Shown: positions 1 through 9,379 of the stretch, piece by piece | How the letters are laid out: each line of letters starts with the position of its first letter | Position numbering within the stretch: the first letter of the stretch is position 1 | NCBI RefSeq assembly: GCF_002312815.1 | Contig: NZ_NKQJ01000002.1 | Coordinates: forward strand, 115,014-179,013 | Reading direction: 5' to 3' | DNA length: 64,000 bases | DNA from: Agaribacterium haliotis | Lineage (GTDB): Bacteria; Pseudomonadota; Gammaproteobacteria; Pseudomonadales; Cellvibrionaceae | Translations under genes and position numbers: made by a program | Notes under the pieces: model-generated | The model's database searches: none | Told to the model about the DNA's origin: nothing | What the model saw: the letters and a program-made list of their open reading frames with translations, nothing else

Positions 1-563
1 AGCGTATAACGATCGGCAGGAATATCAGTCACCACACCAGAAACAGTCATCTCTTCGCCGTCAGGGTCAACAGCCCCCTGAAGCAAATCAACATCTTGAG
101 CACTTCCAAGCTCAGCAATGACGACTGACAAGTCATCAAACTCCGGCGGAAAATCTTCACCAGTGATATTGACCGTCAAGCTACGAGATAAAGAGCCCGC
201 ATCATTTCTAAGTTGATAAGTGTACACCACCGTATGTACATCACCCGTATTAAGACTAGGAGCGAGGTCCAGAGGGCGAATACCGATGCGAGCATCATTC
301 ACCTCAAAACCAACAGAGTCGTCATCATCAGTAGCCAAATTTTCCGTATAAAGAAAACCATCGGCCACTACACCATTCTGCAAATAAAACTCCGTATACG
401 CATCTTTTTCATGCAGATCAATAACCACATCTGGAGTATCCGTCGTAGGCGCAACAACAGCGTCAGGACGGGAAACATTGTCATTGTCGCCACCACATGC
501 TGCAAGCGCCGTAACAATTGCACTACCGAGCAAGTACTGTGATGATTTTTGAAATTTTTTCAT
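1..563 (-). CDS. Secreted lipoprotein with Ig/cadherin-like repeats, 3' end outside the window
   Basis: An open minus-strand frame runs from an ATG at 563 off the left edge (187 codons seen). The N-terminus has a Lys-rich start, a hydrophobic stretch and a lipobox TALAAC, so it is predicted to be a lipoprotein with its lipidated Cys near residue 23. After an acidic Asn/Asp linker, the rest looks like beta-sandwich repeats (segments such as SRSLTVNITGEDFPPEFDD), as in cadherin/VCBS-type surface proteins. It lies directly downstream of the TonB-dependent receptor on the same strand, separated by a strong hairpin, so it may be a SusD-like or glycan-binding partner of the receptor. That role is inferred from position only. 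An in-frame ATG at 575 is an alternative start; neither has a clear Shine-Dalgarno sequence. Confidence 0.75.
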   Translation of the reverse strand, partial: MKKFQKSSQYLLGSAIVTALAACGGDNDNVSRPDAVVAPTTDTPDVVIDLHEKDAYTEFYLQNGVVADGFLYTENLATDDDDSVGFEVNDARIGIRPLDLAPSLNTGDVHTVVYTYQLRNDAGSLSRSLTVNITGEDFPPEFDDLSVVIAELGSAQDVDLLQGAVDPDGEEMTVSGVVTDIPADRYT

Positions 564-583
564 TTTCAACACCATATTTTCTA

Positions 584-615
584 GCGAGAACGCACCTACA
601 ACAGGGCGTTCTCGC
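584..615 (-). other. Perfect 10-bp hairpin between receptor and lipoprotein genes
   Basis: GCGAGAACGC (584-593) pairs exactly with GCGTTCTCGC (606-615), with a further CCT/AGG pairing inside the loop. There is no T-run after it on either strand, so it is a poor intrinsic terminator. It looks more like an mRNA-processing or stability element that separates expression of the receptor from that of the downstream lipoprotein. Confidence 0.6.
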
Positions 616-625
616 AACATTATTG

Positions 626-3600
626 TTAGAAGTTTACGCGCACACCAAGACGGTAAGTGGTACCGACTTTGTATTCGTAAACTGTGCGCGAATCAGTTGC
701 CCCATCAAACGCGCTACCCTCATTAAGTTCGGTGTACTCAACCGCACCGTCAGAATTAACAGACTTAACGACCGGCAACTCGCGACTGGTGTAGTACTGA
801 CGATACGCGGCATCTGTAAGGTTAATAGCCTGGAAAGTAACATCGACATAGTCGTTAACGCTGTATGTCGCACTCAGGTCAAGCGTGTCGCGACCTTCAT
901 TCCAAAGTGAACCGCGATTCCAGGTTCGGCCATCGAGACCAGTATTCCAGTCACGCCCGACCAGAGAGTCGGTTGCACCTCGATAACTTAAACGCACTTG
1001 GTGGCCATCCTGCTCCCAGAACGCAGTCAAGTTGTAAGTATGCTCTGGTGTTTCGGCAACCGGCAGCGAAGGTAGCTCCTGACCAGTCGCTTCGGATACA
1101 TCCGCTTCGTATTCGCTTTCCTGGTAGGTGTAGTTGGCGTTAACACCCAAGCCACTTAAGAAGTAACCCGGCAGAAAATCAAAGGCCTGGTTATAACCCA
1201 GCTCAAGACCAGTAATCTTCGCAGACTTACCATTAATGGTGTTCGAAACAGAAGTCAGGGCACACAGATCCCTCAAATCGTTGCTAAAGCGGTTCACATC
1301 AGTCGGCCAATTAAAGAAGTCGGTTGTAGCACGCAAAGGCAAACAACCTTCCAGACCGTAGTTACCCGAAGCGGAGTCACTTTCATCTACACGCATAAGC
1401 AGGGTAGATGCGTCGAAGTCATCACTGACGCCACGAACATCACTTACATAGGACAGGAAGTTTTCACGCTCGGTGAAGTTGCTCATATCCTTATGGAAAA
1501 CGGCAGCACTGATCATCGAAACGTCATTAAAGTACCACTCAAGGCCGATATCTAAGTTATTAGATTCCAATGGCTCCAGCTTGGTGTTGTACATATTGAC
1601 GGAACCGTTCTGCGGGTTTCCTGTCCCCCAATAAGCGCCGGAGTCAACAAAAAAGCCTGCGCGTGTATCTTCAAGCTCAGGGCGAGTCATTGTCTTGGAA
1701 ATCGCAAAGCGCCCAACCAAGTCATCAGTAAACGCGAAGTTCAAGTTCAAGCTTGGCAGGATATTATTGTAGCTATGGCTATTTGATACCGGGAACGCCT
1801 GAACAGTACGATCGACCTGACCGGTGATAGTAAAGTCACTGATCTGAGTACCCGGGCCATCCCAAGTAATGTTACTGGGGTTCGCCGCATCAGAATAATC
1901 CCAAGCATTGTTGCGACTGGTGTGAACGTCGGCATAGCGCCACATTGTCACCCAGTTAATAATAGGGATGTCTTGCGTAGCATCGTCAATATCATCCTGC
2001 ACCAACTCAGCATATAAGGCGTAATCCGGGTCGTAACACTTACCCTCTTGAGCGGGAATTCGGGTCCACTGGCTTGGATCGATGGTCCAAGTATCTGTGT
2101 CAGCATCATAAGAAGTACCGACGCTCGTATCCCAGCCGACACCATCAATACGATTAAACTTCTGCTCAAAAGCCTGCCTGCTATTCACGTCGCCATCAAT
2201 CGTATAATTGGGCTGACGACAAGCCGTTCCTATGCTGCTGTTGCGCAGGTCACGCATCAACACCAAGTCAAATTCGCTCTCATCGGTATTATCCGAGAAA
2301 TCGTGGAACGAGGCACCGGAATAACCGCTTGCTTCAACTTCCGTACGAACGTAACGAAAACCAACATCACCCGTTAAACGATCGTCAAAGTAAGAAAAGT
2401 TTTGCTTTAAATACAGCGCGCCAGTATCGAGCTGAGTTGAGCGTGTCTCGGTATCATCCGCAGTGCGAACCAGCTCAGGGTCGTCGGTGATTAAATCAAA
2501 GGCTTTATCAACGTCGATGGGTGTCCAGCCCTTGGTGACGTTACTGCTCTTGTAACCAAGCGATGACATAAAGTTATCGTAAGGCAGCGGGTCACCCGCG
2601 ATAATATTGGCGCGGATACCGGTCAGAGGCCCGGCAGGGCGTGAAACTGGGTTACCGTATTCATCGTAAATAATATCTGTCGATGTGATAGAGGTGTATT
2701 CATAACTCTGATCATCAACACTTTTTTCACGTGACGTAAACTTCGCACCAAACTCAGTGGTCGTCAGGCCAAACATATCAAGATCAAAGTCAAAATCAAC
2801 CTGCGCCGAGCTCAGAGTATCTTCAACGTCAGAATCATTTTCAACAATTGAACCAAGGTGGAAAGACTTGCTGTCAGCAGGGTTAAAGCCGGTCAACACA
2901 TTAGTATTGTCAAACCAGTCTTGACGGATAATGCCATTATCATCGTAATCACCAGAATCTTGGGCACCGTAGTCGATGACAGAATCACCAGCAATAACAA
3001 CACAGCGAGAACCTGTGCAATCATAACCGGCTGGAATATGGTCAGCCCCACCCTCAGAAATCAACAAATCGTTGATCTGAGCGAAATTCTGCATATTAGT
3101 ATAAGCACTGGGCAAACTCTCAGATTTACTGGATGAGTATCCGACCTGAGCACTCATACGAAAACGATCGGTCAACTCTTGGGTCAGCTCCAGAGTTGTA
3201 GCAATGTTGTCTCTCTCGTCACCACCAACTGAACGAGTAATATCACCGACGGTGCCGCGAGATAGTTTTTTGGTCAGTGTATAAGTATCCGTGTCAACGC
3301 TATACCAGCTAGCTTGCGGATCAGAGAACCCCGCCAGTTGAGCCCTATCAGCATTTGACTCCTGAGAGTTGCCGTAGTAAGTATCTTCTACAAAGTTTTT
3401 ATTGGCATCCGGAGAGCGGGTCTTAACGCCGTCAAACTCGCGCTTCTGCTCTTGCTTACTGTAAGTTACGTTAAACATCAACTCAGTGCGATCAGTAGGC
3501 GCCCACTGAATACCAGCGTTAATACCGTAGCGATCACTGGTATTTTGATGCAGTTCATAACCGGTATTCTCAGGCTCTATCGCTCTAAAGCCAGACACGA

Positions 3601-4345
3601 TGTTACCGTTTTGGTCCGTCGCCTGAGTTATTTCCGCATTAGTTTCGCGATAACGCTCAACACGGAACTGATCCTTACGATAAGTATTGGTCTCGTCGTA
3701 AATTGTGGCTGTTACACCCAAAGTATCGTCGAGGAACTTTTTCGATAGTGAAAACTGAAGCTTGTGATCAAACTCTTCACTGAAATCACTATACCGCCCT
3801 TGAATGGTACCAGTATAAATATCTTCAGCCTGGTCAAGTGGACGAGCCGTTACCAAGTTTACGCTCGCACCCAGTGAGCCTTCATCGTGGTCAGCACTCG
3901 GAGTCTTAACGACTTCCAACTTAGAAAGAATATCAGATGAAAACGAACTTAAATCCACACCTTGGTTAAAGTCTGTAGATGTAAGGGTTTGTCCGTTTAA
4001 AGTAATTTGGTTCTGGTTTGAAGAAGCACCGCGAACGGTAATCTGAGAACCTTCACCGTCACGACTTACAACCGTTACACCAGTCACACGACCGAGTGAG
4101 TCGGCAATGTTCTGGTCGGTGGTTTTACCCATGTCTTCGGCGTTGATCGTGTCGACGATATTTTTAGCTTCACGCTTATCGTCAATGGAGCGCATCATCG
4201 CGCCACGAATACCGGTTACGATTAGTTCTTCTTCGAGCGCAGCTCCACCTTCTTGGCCATCTTGGGCATAGGCAAAGCCACCATTTACCGCTAAAACTGC
4301 CGTAGAAAGGGCTGACAGTTTAAAGCGACGAGAGATGTTAGACAT
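626..4345 (-). CDS. TonB-dependent receptor, large Xanthomonas/Caulobacter type
   Basis: An outer-membrane receptor of 1239 residues that imports large substrates using TonB energy. The N-terminus has a signal peptide ending near AYAQDG, then a TonB-box-like segment (EEELIVTGIR). The plug domain follows (about residues 45-180: NIADSLGRVTGVTV, then the ITVRGASSNQNQITLNGQ segment). A very long beta-barrel ends in the terminal Phe (RLGVRVNF) typical of outer-membrane barrels. The ATG at 4345 is preferred because GGAGAG lies 8 nt upstream; a GTG 15 bases earlier is in frame. The gene is divergent from the anhydrogalactose operon and followed by a lipoprotein gene, so agar- or porphyran-derived oligosaccharide is the likely cargo. 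The substrate is inferred from context. Confidence 0.95.
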   Translation of the reverse strand: MSNISRRFKLSALSTAVLAVNGGFAYAQDGQEGGAALEEELIVTGIRGAMMRSIDDKREAKNIVDTINAEDMGKTTDQNIADSLGRVTGVTVVSRDGEGSQITVRGASSNQNQITLNGQTLTSTDFNQGVDLSSFSSDILSKLEVVKTPSADHDEGSLGASVNLVTARPLDQAEDIYTGTIQGRYSDFSEEFDHKLQFSLSKKFLDDTLGVTATIYDETNTYRKDQFRVERYRETNAEITQATDQNGNIVSGFRAIEPENTGYELHQNTSDRYGINAGIQWAPTDRTELMFNVTYSKQEQKREFDGVKTRSPDANKNFVEDTYYGNSQESNADRAQLAGFSDPQASWYSVDTDTYTLTKKLSRGTVGDITRSVGGDERDNIATTLELTQELTDRFRMSAQVGYSSSKSESLPSAYTNMQNFAQINDLLISEGGADHIPAGYDCTGSRCVVIAGDSVIDYGAQDSGDYDDNGIIRQDWFDNTNVLTGFNPADSKSFHLGSIVENDSDVEDTLSSAQVDFDFDLDMFGLTTTEFGAKFTSREKSVDDQSYEYTSITSTDIIYDEYGNPVSRPAGPLTGIRANIIAGDPLPYDNFMSSLGYKSSNVTKGWTPIDVDKAFDLITDDPELVRTADDTETRSTQLDTGALYLKQNFSYFDDRLTGDVGFRYVRTEVEASGYSGASFHDFSDNTDESEFDLVLMRDLRNSSIGTACRQPNYTIDGDVNSRQAFEQKFNRIDGVGWDTSVGTSYDADTDTWTIDPSQWTRIPAQEGKCYDPDYALYAELVQDDIDDATQDIPIINWVTMWRYADVHTSRNNAWDYSDAANPSNITWDGPGTQISDFTITGQVDRTVQAFPVSNSHSYNNILPSLNLNFAFTDDLVGRFAISKTMTRPELEDTRAGFFVDSGAYWGTGNPQNGSVNMYNTKLEPLESNNLDIGLEWYFNDVSMISAAVFHKDMSNFTERENFLSYVSDVRGVSDDFDASTLLMRVDESDSASGNYGLEGCLPLRATTDFFNWPTDVNRFSNDLRDLCALTSVSNTINGKSAKITGLELGYNQAFDFLPGYFLSGLGVNANYTYQESEYEADVSEATGQELPSLPVAETPEHTYNLTAFWEQDGHQVRLSYRGATDSLVGRDWNTGLDGRTWNRGSLWNEGRDTLDLSATYSVNDYVDVTFQAINLTDAAYRQYYTSRELPVVKSVNSDGAVEYTELNEGSAFDGATDSRTVYEYKVGTTYRLGVRVNF

Positions 4346-4508
4346 CGTTAAGCTCTCCACTTGGTTTTATTTTTATGCGCACGCTTTTTGTAAGCGCACT
4401 CCTGTAACTTTTTTGTTATTCACCTGTCTGCATTTCTATTTTTTTTAATAGATTGGTAGAGACTGGCTCGGCCATGGTGGGCTCTGCACCTAGCATTGTC
4501 AATAGTCG

Positions 4509-4520
4509 ATTGTTTACAAA
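4509..4520. promoter_or_regulatory. GntR-like operator candidate, receptor side
   Basis: ATTGTTTACAAA contains the inverted repeat TTGT-NN-ACAA. It lies just upstream of a TTGACA-like -35 element that reads leftward (complement of 4497-4502) toward the receptor gene. It resembles the more symmetric site at 4774-4785 on the other side of the same intergenic region. Confidence 0.4.
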
Positions 4521-4764
4521 AAAAGAGTGTTACGAATGGTAATAATTGAGCATAAAATTGCGCTTGATCGCGCATACAAACTGAGCGCGCCATACTCAAT
4601 TTTTTCCCCAGACCGAGATCAAAAGCTCACGATTAGTAACAGCCGAAGTCAGGTTTTTTGCATTCATTGTCTTATATCAATTACCGAAGCCACTGAAGAA
4701 CTGCGCGCCATATTTCAAAATAATGTTTGAAATCAAGTTTGGCGCCGGGTGCCTCCAGCTATAA

Positions 4765-4792
4765 TTGACAAGCATTGTATACAATCTACAAT
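4765..4792 (+). promoter_or_regulatory. Sigma70 promoter of the anhydrogalactose operon with an embedded palindrome
   Basis: TTGACA (4765-4770), a 16-bp spacer and TACAAT (4787-4792) make a good sigma70 promoter 39 bp before the cycloisomerase start. The spacer contains the perfect palindrome ATTGTATACAAT (4774-4785). This is the class of site bound by FadR/UxuR-subfamily GntR repressors of sugar-acid pathways. A bound protein would cover the promoter, which suggests substrate-inducible repression. No regulator gene is in the window. Confidence 0.65.
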
Positions 4793-4830
4793 GCGCTTCT
4801 GCCTACTCTATATATAAAGAAGAAACGACT

Positions 4831-5973
4831 ATGTCCCTCGATGTGAACGCAGAGCGTGATCTGGCGACGGTTGCCGGTCATAAAATCGCCGATGTGAAAG
4901 TTGAATACTATCGCATCCCCCTCGCCGAAGCGCTGGCCGACGCCAAGCACGGCACCCACACAGACTTTGAATTGATACTGACGCGTATCATCTGCGCCGA
5001 TGGCACCGAGGGTGTGGGTTATACCTACACTGGCGGCACCGGCGGCCGGGCGATCTACTCGCTTATCTTCGATGAGTACCGCGACTGGCTGATCGGCCGC
5101 GACGCCTCTGACATCCACGAAATCTGGGAAGCAATGCAGTGGAAGCTGCACTACGTCGGCCGCGGCGGCCTGCTGAGCTTCGCCATTTCAACTGTCGATA
5201 TTGCCCTGTGGGACATCCGCTGCAAGCGCATGGGCCTGCCTATGTGGAAAGTGATCGGCGCCCACGGCAACACCACTAAGTGTTACGCCGGCGGCATCGA
5301 CCTGAACTTCAGTGAAGAGAAACTGCTGCAGAACATTCAGGGTTATCTCGACAAAGGTTTCCACGCCGTCAAAATCAAAGTGGGCAAGCCCAACTACAAA
5401 GAAGATGTGCAGCGTGTTAAAGCCGTACGCGAGCTGATCGGCCCAGACGTCGTATTTATGGTTGATGCCAATTACAGCATGACCCGCGAGACGGCAATTC
5501 GTTTCTCTCGCGAAATAGAACAGTACGACATCACCTGGTTTGAAGAGCCAACCATTCCAGATGACTTTGAAGGTTATGCCGAAATTGCCCAAGCCACCAA
5601 TATTCCGCTGGCCATGGGTGAAAACTTGCACACCATCCACGAATTCACCCACGCGGTGAATTACAGCAAGCTCGGCTTTTTACAGCCGGATGCGTCAAAT
5701 ATCGGCGGTATTACCGGTTTGATGAAAGTTGCCGAACTGGCCTACGCCCACAACCTACCCGTATGTACTCACGGCATGCAAGAACTGCACGTAAGTTACT
5801 TGTCAGCCCTGCCTCACTCGGGCTACCTTGAAGTACACAGCTTCCCTATCGAGCACTACACCACTCAACCGCTGCGTATTGTCGACGGCCGAGCGGTGGC
5901 GCCAAACACTCCGGGCACCGGCGTAATCTTCGATGAGGATCTGATCAAAGCTCACCTCGTGAAGTCCAATTAA
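4831..5973 (+). CDS. 3,6-anhydro-L-galactonate cycloisomerase (enolase superfamily)
   Basis: Predicted to open the ring of 3,6-anhydro-L-galactonate to give 2-keto-3-deoxy-L-galactonate in the cytoplasm, the second step of agar anhydrosugar catabolism. The 380-residue protein has the mandelate-racemase fold: an N-terminal cap with SDAKHG-like and GYTYTGG segments, the KxK catalytic lysines (AVKIKVG), metal ligands in MVDANYS, WFEEPT and MGENLH, and a C-terminal HGMQE. These segments agree with my recollection of the characterised Vibrio enzyme. The ATG at 4831 is chosen over an in-frame ATG at 4765, because the latter falls inside the promoter. It is the first gene of a four-gene operon. Other acid-sugar dehydratases share the fold, but the pathway context is strong. 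Confidence 0.88.
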   Translation: MSLDVNAERDLATVAGHKIADVKVEYYRIPLAEALADAKHGTHTDFELILTRIICADGTEGVGYTYTGGTGGRAIYSLIFDEYRDWLIGRDASDIHEIWEAMQWKLHYVGRGGLLSFAISTVDIALWDIRCKRMGLPMWKVIGAHGNTTKCYAGGIDLNFSEEKLLQNIQGYLDKGFHAVKIKVGKPNYKEDVQRVKAVRELIGPDVVFMVDANYSMTRETAIRFSREIEQYDITWFEEPTIPDDFEGYAEIAQATNIPLAMGENLHTIHEFTHAVNYSKLGFLQPDASNIGGITGLMKVAELAYAHNLPVCTHGMQELHVSYLSALPHSGYLEVHSFPIEHYTTQPLRIVDGRAVAPNTPGTGVIFDEDLIKAHLVKSN

Positions 5974-6002
5974 TAAGAAATCAACTTAAATAGGAGCCAG
6001 CC

Positions 6003-7028
6003 ATGTTAGCGGCAGAATATATCGGTGATAAAAGCTTTCGTGTAGTCGAAGGCACAAAAAAAGAGCCTGCGGCCGGCGAAGTTTGCCTGCAAGTTGGCTA
6101 CGTTGGTATTTGCGGTACCGACATGCATATTTACCACGGGGTGATGGACGCGCGCGTAGCACCACCTAAAACCACTGGCCACGAAATGAGTGGCACCATT
6201 GTCGCTATTGGCGAGGGTGTTGAAGGTTTTGAAATTGGCGAAAACGTAGTTGTTCGCCCTCTCGACTGGTGCGGAGAGTGCCCTGCATGTAAAGCGGGTA
6301 ACACCCACATTTGCCACAACCTGAAGTTTATGGGCATCGACTCCGCCGGCGCCTTCCAAAACTACTGGACAGTAAAATCCCGCACCCTGCACAAAATTCC
6401 TGCCGGCGTCAGCCTGCAAGAAGGCGCTCTGATCGAGCCCCTCTCTGTTGCGACCCACGATGTCAGCCGTTCGCGCTTAAAAGCTGGTGAAAAAGCCGTT
6501 GTTCTCGGCGGCGGCCCCATCGGTCAGCTGGTTGCAGCCGTTGCCAAGAGTGTTGGCGCTGAAGTTTTGGTCTCCGAGCCCAACGAAAAACGCCGCGCGT
6601 TTGCCGAAGGCATGGGAATTAAAACCGTTAACCCCATCGAAGAAGATTTGGCAGCCATTGTTAACGAGTGGACCGGCACTGCCGGCGCAGACGTTGTATT
6701 TGAAGTCAGCGGTGTTAAGCCCGCCATCGACGCCATGACTGAAATCGCAGCTGTTCGCGGCCGCATTGTTATGGTTGCCATTCACAGCACTAAACCAGAA
6801 ATTGACCTGTTCAAGTTCTTCTGGAAAGAGCTCGAGTTACTCGGCGCCCGTGTTTACGAAGCCGCCGACTACGACTGGGCGATTCAACTGGTTGCTGAGA
6901 AGAAAATCGATCTCGCACCATTTATTTCTTCTGTTACCGAGCTCGGCGACATCCAGAGCGCCTTCGAAGGTATGGACGGAAACCCAGAGGGCATGAAAGC
7001 CCTGGTTAAATGTACTGACAAAGAATAA
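6003..7028 (+). CDS. Zn-dependent medium-chain dehydrogenase, probable 2-keto-3-deoxy-L-galactonate dehydrogenase
   Basis: A 341-residue cytoplasmic MDR alcohol dehydrogenase. Visible features are the catalytic zinc site (GICGTDMH, GHEMSG), a structural-zinc loop rich in Cys (CGECPACKAGNTHIC) and the NAD-binding motif VVLGGGPIGQLV. It resembles L-threonine, sorbitol and idonate dehydrogenases. Lying between the cycloisomerase and a KduD-like SDR, it most likely oxidises C5 of 2-keto-3-deoxy-L-galactonate to the 2,5-diketo acid, which the SDR would reduce to the D-gluconate epimer. That role is inferred from gene order. It has a good AGGAG ribosome-binding site and sits 29 bp behind the cycloisomerase. 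A detoxifying alcohol dehydrogenase is the main alternative. Confidence 0.8.
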   Translation: MLAAEYIGDKSFRVVEGTKKEPAAGEVCLQVGYVGICGTDMHIYHGVMDARVAPPKTTGHEMSGTIVAIGEGVEGFEIGENVVVRPLDWCGECPACKAGNTHICHNLKFMGIDSAGAFQNYWTVKSRTLHKIPAGVSLQEGALIEPLSVATHDVSRSRLKAGEKAVVLGGGPIGQLVAAVAKSVGAEVLVSEPNEKRRAFAEGMGIKTVNPIEEDLAAIVNEWTGTAGADVVFEVSGVKPAIDAMTEIAAVRGRIVMVAIHSTKPEIDLFKFFWKELELLGARVYEAADYDWAIQLVAEKKIDLAPFISSVTELGDIQSAFEGMDGNPEGMKALVKCTDKE

Positions 7029-7048
7029 ATACATTTAATGTAGTTCGT

Positions 7049-7084
7049 ATGCGCGGGCACTTGAGGGGTCTTGAGCCCGCGCAT
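7049..7084 (+). terminator. Intra-operon hairpin (attenuator or partial terminator)
   Basis: ATGCGCGGGC (from 7049) pairs with GCCCGCGCAT (to 7084) over a 16-nt loop and is followed by a short T-run. It lies between the dehydrogenase and SDR genes, so it probably reduces rather than abolishes downstream transcription. Confidence 0.6.
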
Positions 7085-7133
7085 GTTTTATTGCTTATTT
7101 GATAAGTAAATTCCAGAAAGAGAGCTAAGAGAG

Positions 7134-7898
7134 ATGCTGGATAAGTTTAGTTTAGAGGGGAAGGTCGCGCTGGTAACAGGATGTAAGCGTGGCATTGGTA
7201 AAGCAATTGCACTGGGTCTGGCCGAAGCCGGCGCAGACATCATCGGTGTAAGTGCGAGCCTGGAACTTGAAGGTTCCGAAGTTGAAAAAGAAGTAACCGC
7301 GCTCGGTCGTTCTTTTAAAGCTTATCAGTGTGATTTTGGTGATAGAGAAGCGCTGTACGCTTTTATTAAAGAAGTAAAAGCAGACTTCCCGGTTATCGAC
7401 ATTCTGATCAATAACGCCGGTACTATTTTGCGCGCCCCCGCCGCCGAACACGGCGACGAGCTGTGGGATAAAGTGATCGACGTTAACCTAAATTCGCAGT
7501 TTGTTCTGAGCCGTGAGATCGGCAAAGACATGGTTGAGCGCGGCAGCGGCAAAATTATCTTTACCGCTTCGCTGCTAACTTTCCAAGGCGGTATCACCGT
7601 TCCTGGTTACGCTGCGTCAAAAGGTGCCATTGGTCAGCTGGTTATGGCTTTGTCGAACGAGTGGGCAAGCAAAGGTGTTAACGTTAATGCCATCGCTCCC
7701 GGTTATATTTCAACTGACAATACTGAAGCCCTGCGCAACGACCCTGAGCGCGCCAATGCAATTCTTGGCCGTATTCCTCAAGGGCGCTGGGGTGAACCAC
7801 AAGACTTCAAAGGCCCTGCAGTATTCTTGGCCTCTGAAGCCGCAAACTATGTTAACGGCGCCGTTCTCTTAGTAGATGGCGGCTGGATGGGACGCTAA
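7134..7898 (+). CDS. KduD-like short-chain dehydrogenase/reductase
   Basis: A 254-residue classical SDR with TGxxxGIG ([12 protein letters not shown]), the NNAG motif (ILINNAG), a catalytic Ser and YxxxK (PGYAASKGA), and the family C-terminus [13 protein letters not shown]. Sequence and length match 2-deoxy-D-gluconate 3-dehydrogenase/KduD, which interconverts 2,5-diketo-3-deoxy and 2-keto-3-deoxy sugar acids. In this operon it is the natural candidate for reducing 2,5-diketo-3-deoxy-L-galactonate to 2-keto-3-deoxy-D-gluconate, which then enters the KDG kinase/aldolase route. The substrate is inferred. Its stop is only 2 bases before the aldehyde dehydrogenase ATG, suggesting translational coupling. 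Confidence 0.85.
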   Translation: MLDKFSLEGKVALVTGCKRGIGKAIALGLAEAGADIIGVSASLELEGSEVEKEVTALGRSFKAYQCDFGDREALYAFIKEVKADFPVIDILINNAGTILRAPAAEHGDELWDKVIDVNLNSQFVLSREIGKDMVERGSGKIIFTASLLTFQGGITVPGYAASKGAIGQLVMALSNEWASKGVNVNAIAPGYISTDNTEALRNDPERANAILGRIPQGRWGEPQDFKGPAVFLASEAANYVNGAVLLVDGGWMGR

Positions 7899-7900
7899 TT

Positions 7901-9352
7901 ATGAATTTTCAAAACAATGTTAACTTTATTGGTGGTGAGTACGTTGCTTCTAAAGTAGACGGCACTATCGATATTTTGAGCCCTTCAACTGGCGAAAAAA
8001 TCGGTTCTATCCCTAAGGGTTGTGCCGACGACGCCAATCACGTGCTGGAAGTCGCCGACGCGGCGCAAAGGAAGTGGGCAAAAATGACCGCGCGCCAGCG
8101 CCAGGGCATCTTGCGCAACTTCGCCAACAAAATTCGTGAAAACAAAGATATTCTCGCACCTATGCTGGTTGCCGAGCAGGGCAAGTTGATCAGTGTTGCC
8201 GAAATGGAAGTTGACGTTACTGCTACCTTTATCGACTACGCTGCCGACTGGGCGTTGACTATCGAAGGTGACATTCTGCCTTCTGACAACGAAAACGAAA
8301 AAATCTACATCCACAAAGTACCTCGCGGTGTGGTTGTCGGTATTACTGCCTGGAACTTCCCACTGGCTTTAGCTGGTCGTAAGATCGGCCCGGCCCTGGT
8401 AACAGGTAACTCCATCGTTCTTAAGCCAACGCAAGAAACGCCTTTGGCAACGACCGAACTCGGCCGCATCGCCAACGAAGCGGGTATTCCAGCTGGTGTA
8501 CTAAACGTTATTAACGGCTCTGGTTCTGTTGTTGGTCAGGCTTTGTGTGAAAGCCCTGTAACCAAATTCATCACCATGACCGGCTCTACCGTTGCCGGCA
8601 AGATGATTTACAAAACCTCTGCTGAGTACATGACGCCAGTTATGCTTGAGCTTGGCGGTAAAGCGCCAATGGTTGTGATGAACGACGCCGACCTCGACCA
8701 AGCTGTTGATGCGGCACTTTGGGGCCGCTTTGCCAACTGCGGCCAGGTTTGTACTTGTGTTGAGCGCCTCTACGTTCAAGAAGGCATCTACGACGAGTTT
8801 ATGGCCAAGTTCCTGCCTGCGGTTGAAGGCTTGAAAGTGGGCGACCCTATGGACCGCGACACGCAAATGGGGCCCAAGTGCAACCAGCGTGAAATCGAAA
8901 ATATCGATCACATCGTGCAAGAATCCATCAAGCAAGGTGCTACGGTTGCCACCGGCGCCAAGCTTGCCAAAGTTGACGGCATGGAAGGCGGCTGCTGGTA
9001 CGAGCCAACTGTTCTTGTTGATGTTAAGCAAGACAACATCGCCGTTCACGAAGAAACTTTCGGCCCTGTTCTGCCTATCGTCAAGGTTAAAGACGTTGAC
9101 GAAGCCATTGCCAACTGCAATGACAGCATCTACGGCTTAAGCGCTTACGTGTTCAGCAAAAACTTCTACGACATCAATCGCTTTATCGAAGAGCTTGAGG
9201 TTGGTGAAGTTTATGTAAACCGCGGCATGGGTGAACAGCACCAAGGTTTCCACAACGGCTGGAAACAAAGTGGCTTCGGCGGTGAAGATGGTAAGTTTGG
9301 TCTTGAGCAATACCTCGAGAAGAAAACTGTCTACCTCAAAGAAGTTAAATAA
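7901..9352 (+). CDS. Aldehyde dehydrogenase, probable 3,6-anhydro-L-galactose dehydrogenase
   Basis: A 483-residue NAD(P)-dependent aldehyde dehydrogenase close in type to lactaldehyde dehydrogenase AldA. Visible features are the oxyanion Asn region ([14 protein letters not shown]), the cofactor segment VLKPTQETP, the Glu general-base motif LELGGKAP and the catalytic Cys in [12 protein letters not shown]. The co-transcribed cycloisomerase acts on anhydrogalactonate, so this enzyme most likely makes that acid from 3,6-anhydro-L-galactose, the committed first step. Placing the first enzymatic step in the last gene is unusual but harmless. The function is inferred from context plus family resemblance. 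Confidence 0.85.
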   Translation: MNFQNNVNFIGGEYVASKVDGTIDILSPSTGEKIGSIPKGCADDANHVLEVADAAQRKWAKMTARQRQGILRNFANKIRENKDILAPMLVAEQGKLISVAEMEVDVTATFIDYAADWALTIEGDILPSDNENEKIYIHKVPRGVVVGITAWNFPLALAGRKIGPALVTGNSIVLKPTQETPLATTELGRIANEAGIPAGVLNVINGSGSVVGQALCESPVTKFITMTGSTVAGKMIYKTSAEYMTPVMLELGGKAPMVVMNDADLDQAVDAALWGRFANCGQVCTCVERLYVQEGIYDEFMAKFLPAVEGLKVGDPMDRDTQMGPKCNQREIENIDHIVQESIKQGATVATGAKLAKVDGMEGGCWYEPTVLVDVKQDNIAVHEETFGPVLPIVKVKDVDEAIANCNDSIYGLSAYVFSKNFYDINRFIEELEVGEVYVNRGMGEQHQGFHNGWKQSGFGGEDGKFGLEQYLEKKTVYLKEVK

Positions 9353-9379
9353 GCATCAAGCTTTTGCTTATTACACAAA

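Noticed and set aside
213-910. Plus-strand frames over the left edge
   Set aside because: They are antisense shadows of the lipoprotein and the TonB-dependent receptor, with unconvincing composition and no ribosome-binding site.
4527-4730. 67-codon plus-strand frame between receptor and cycloisomerase
   Set aside because: No family resemblance, and it lies in the regulatory region between divergent genes with no convincing ribosome-binding site.
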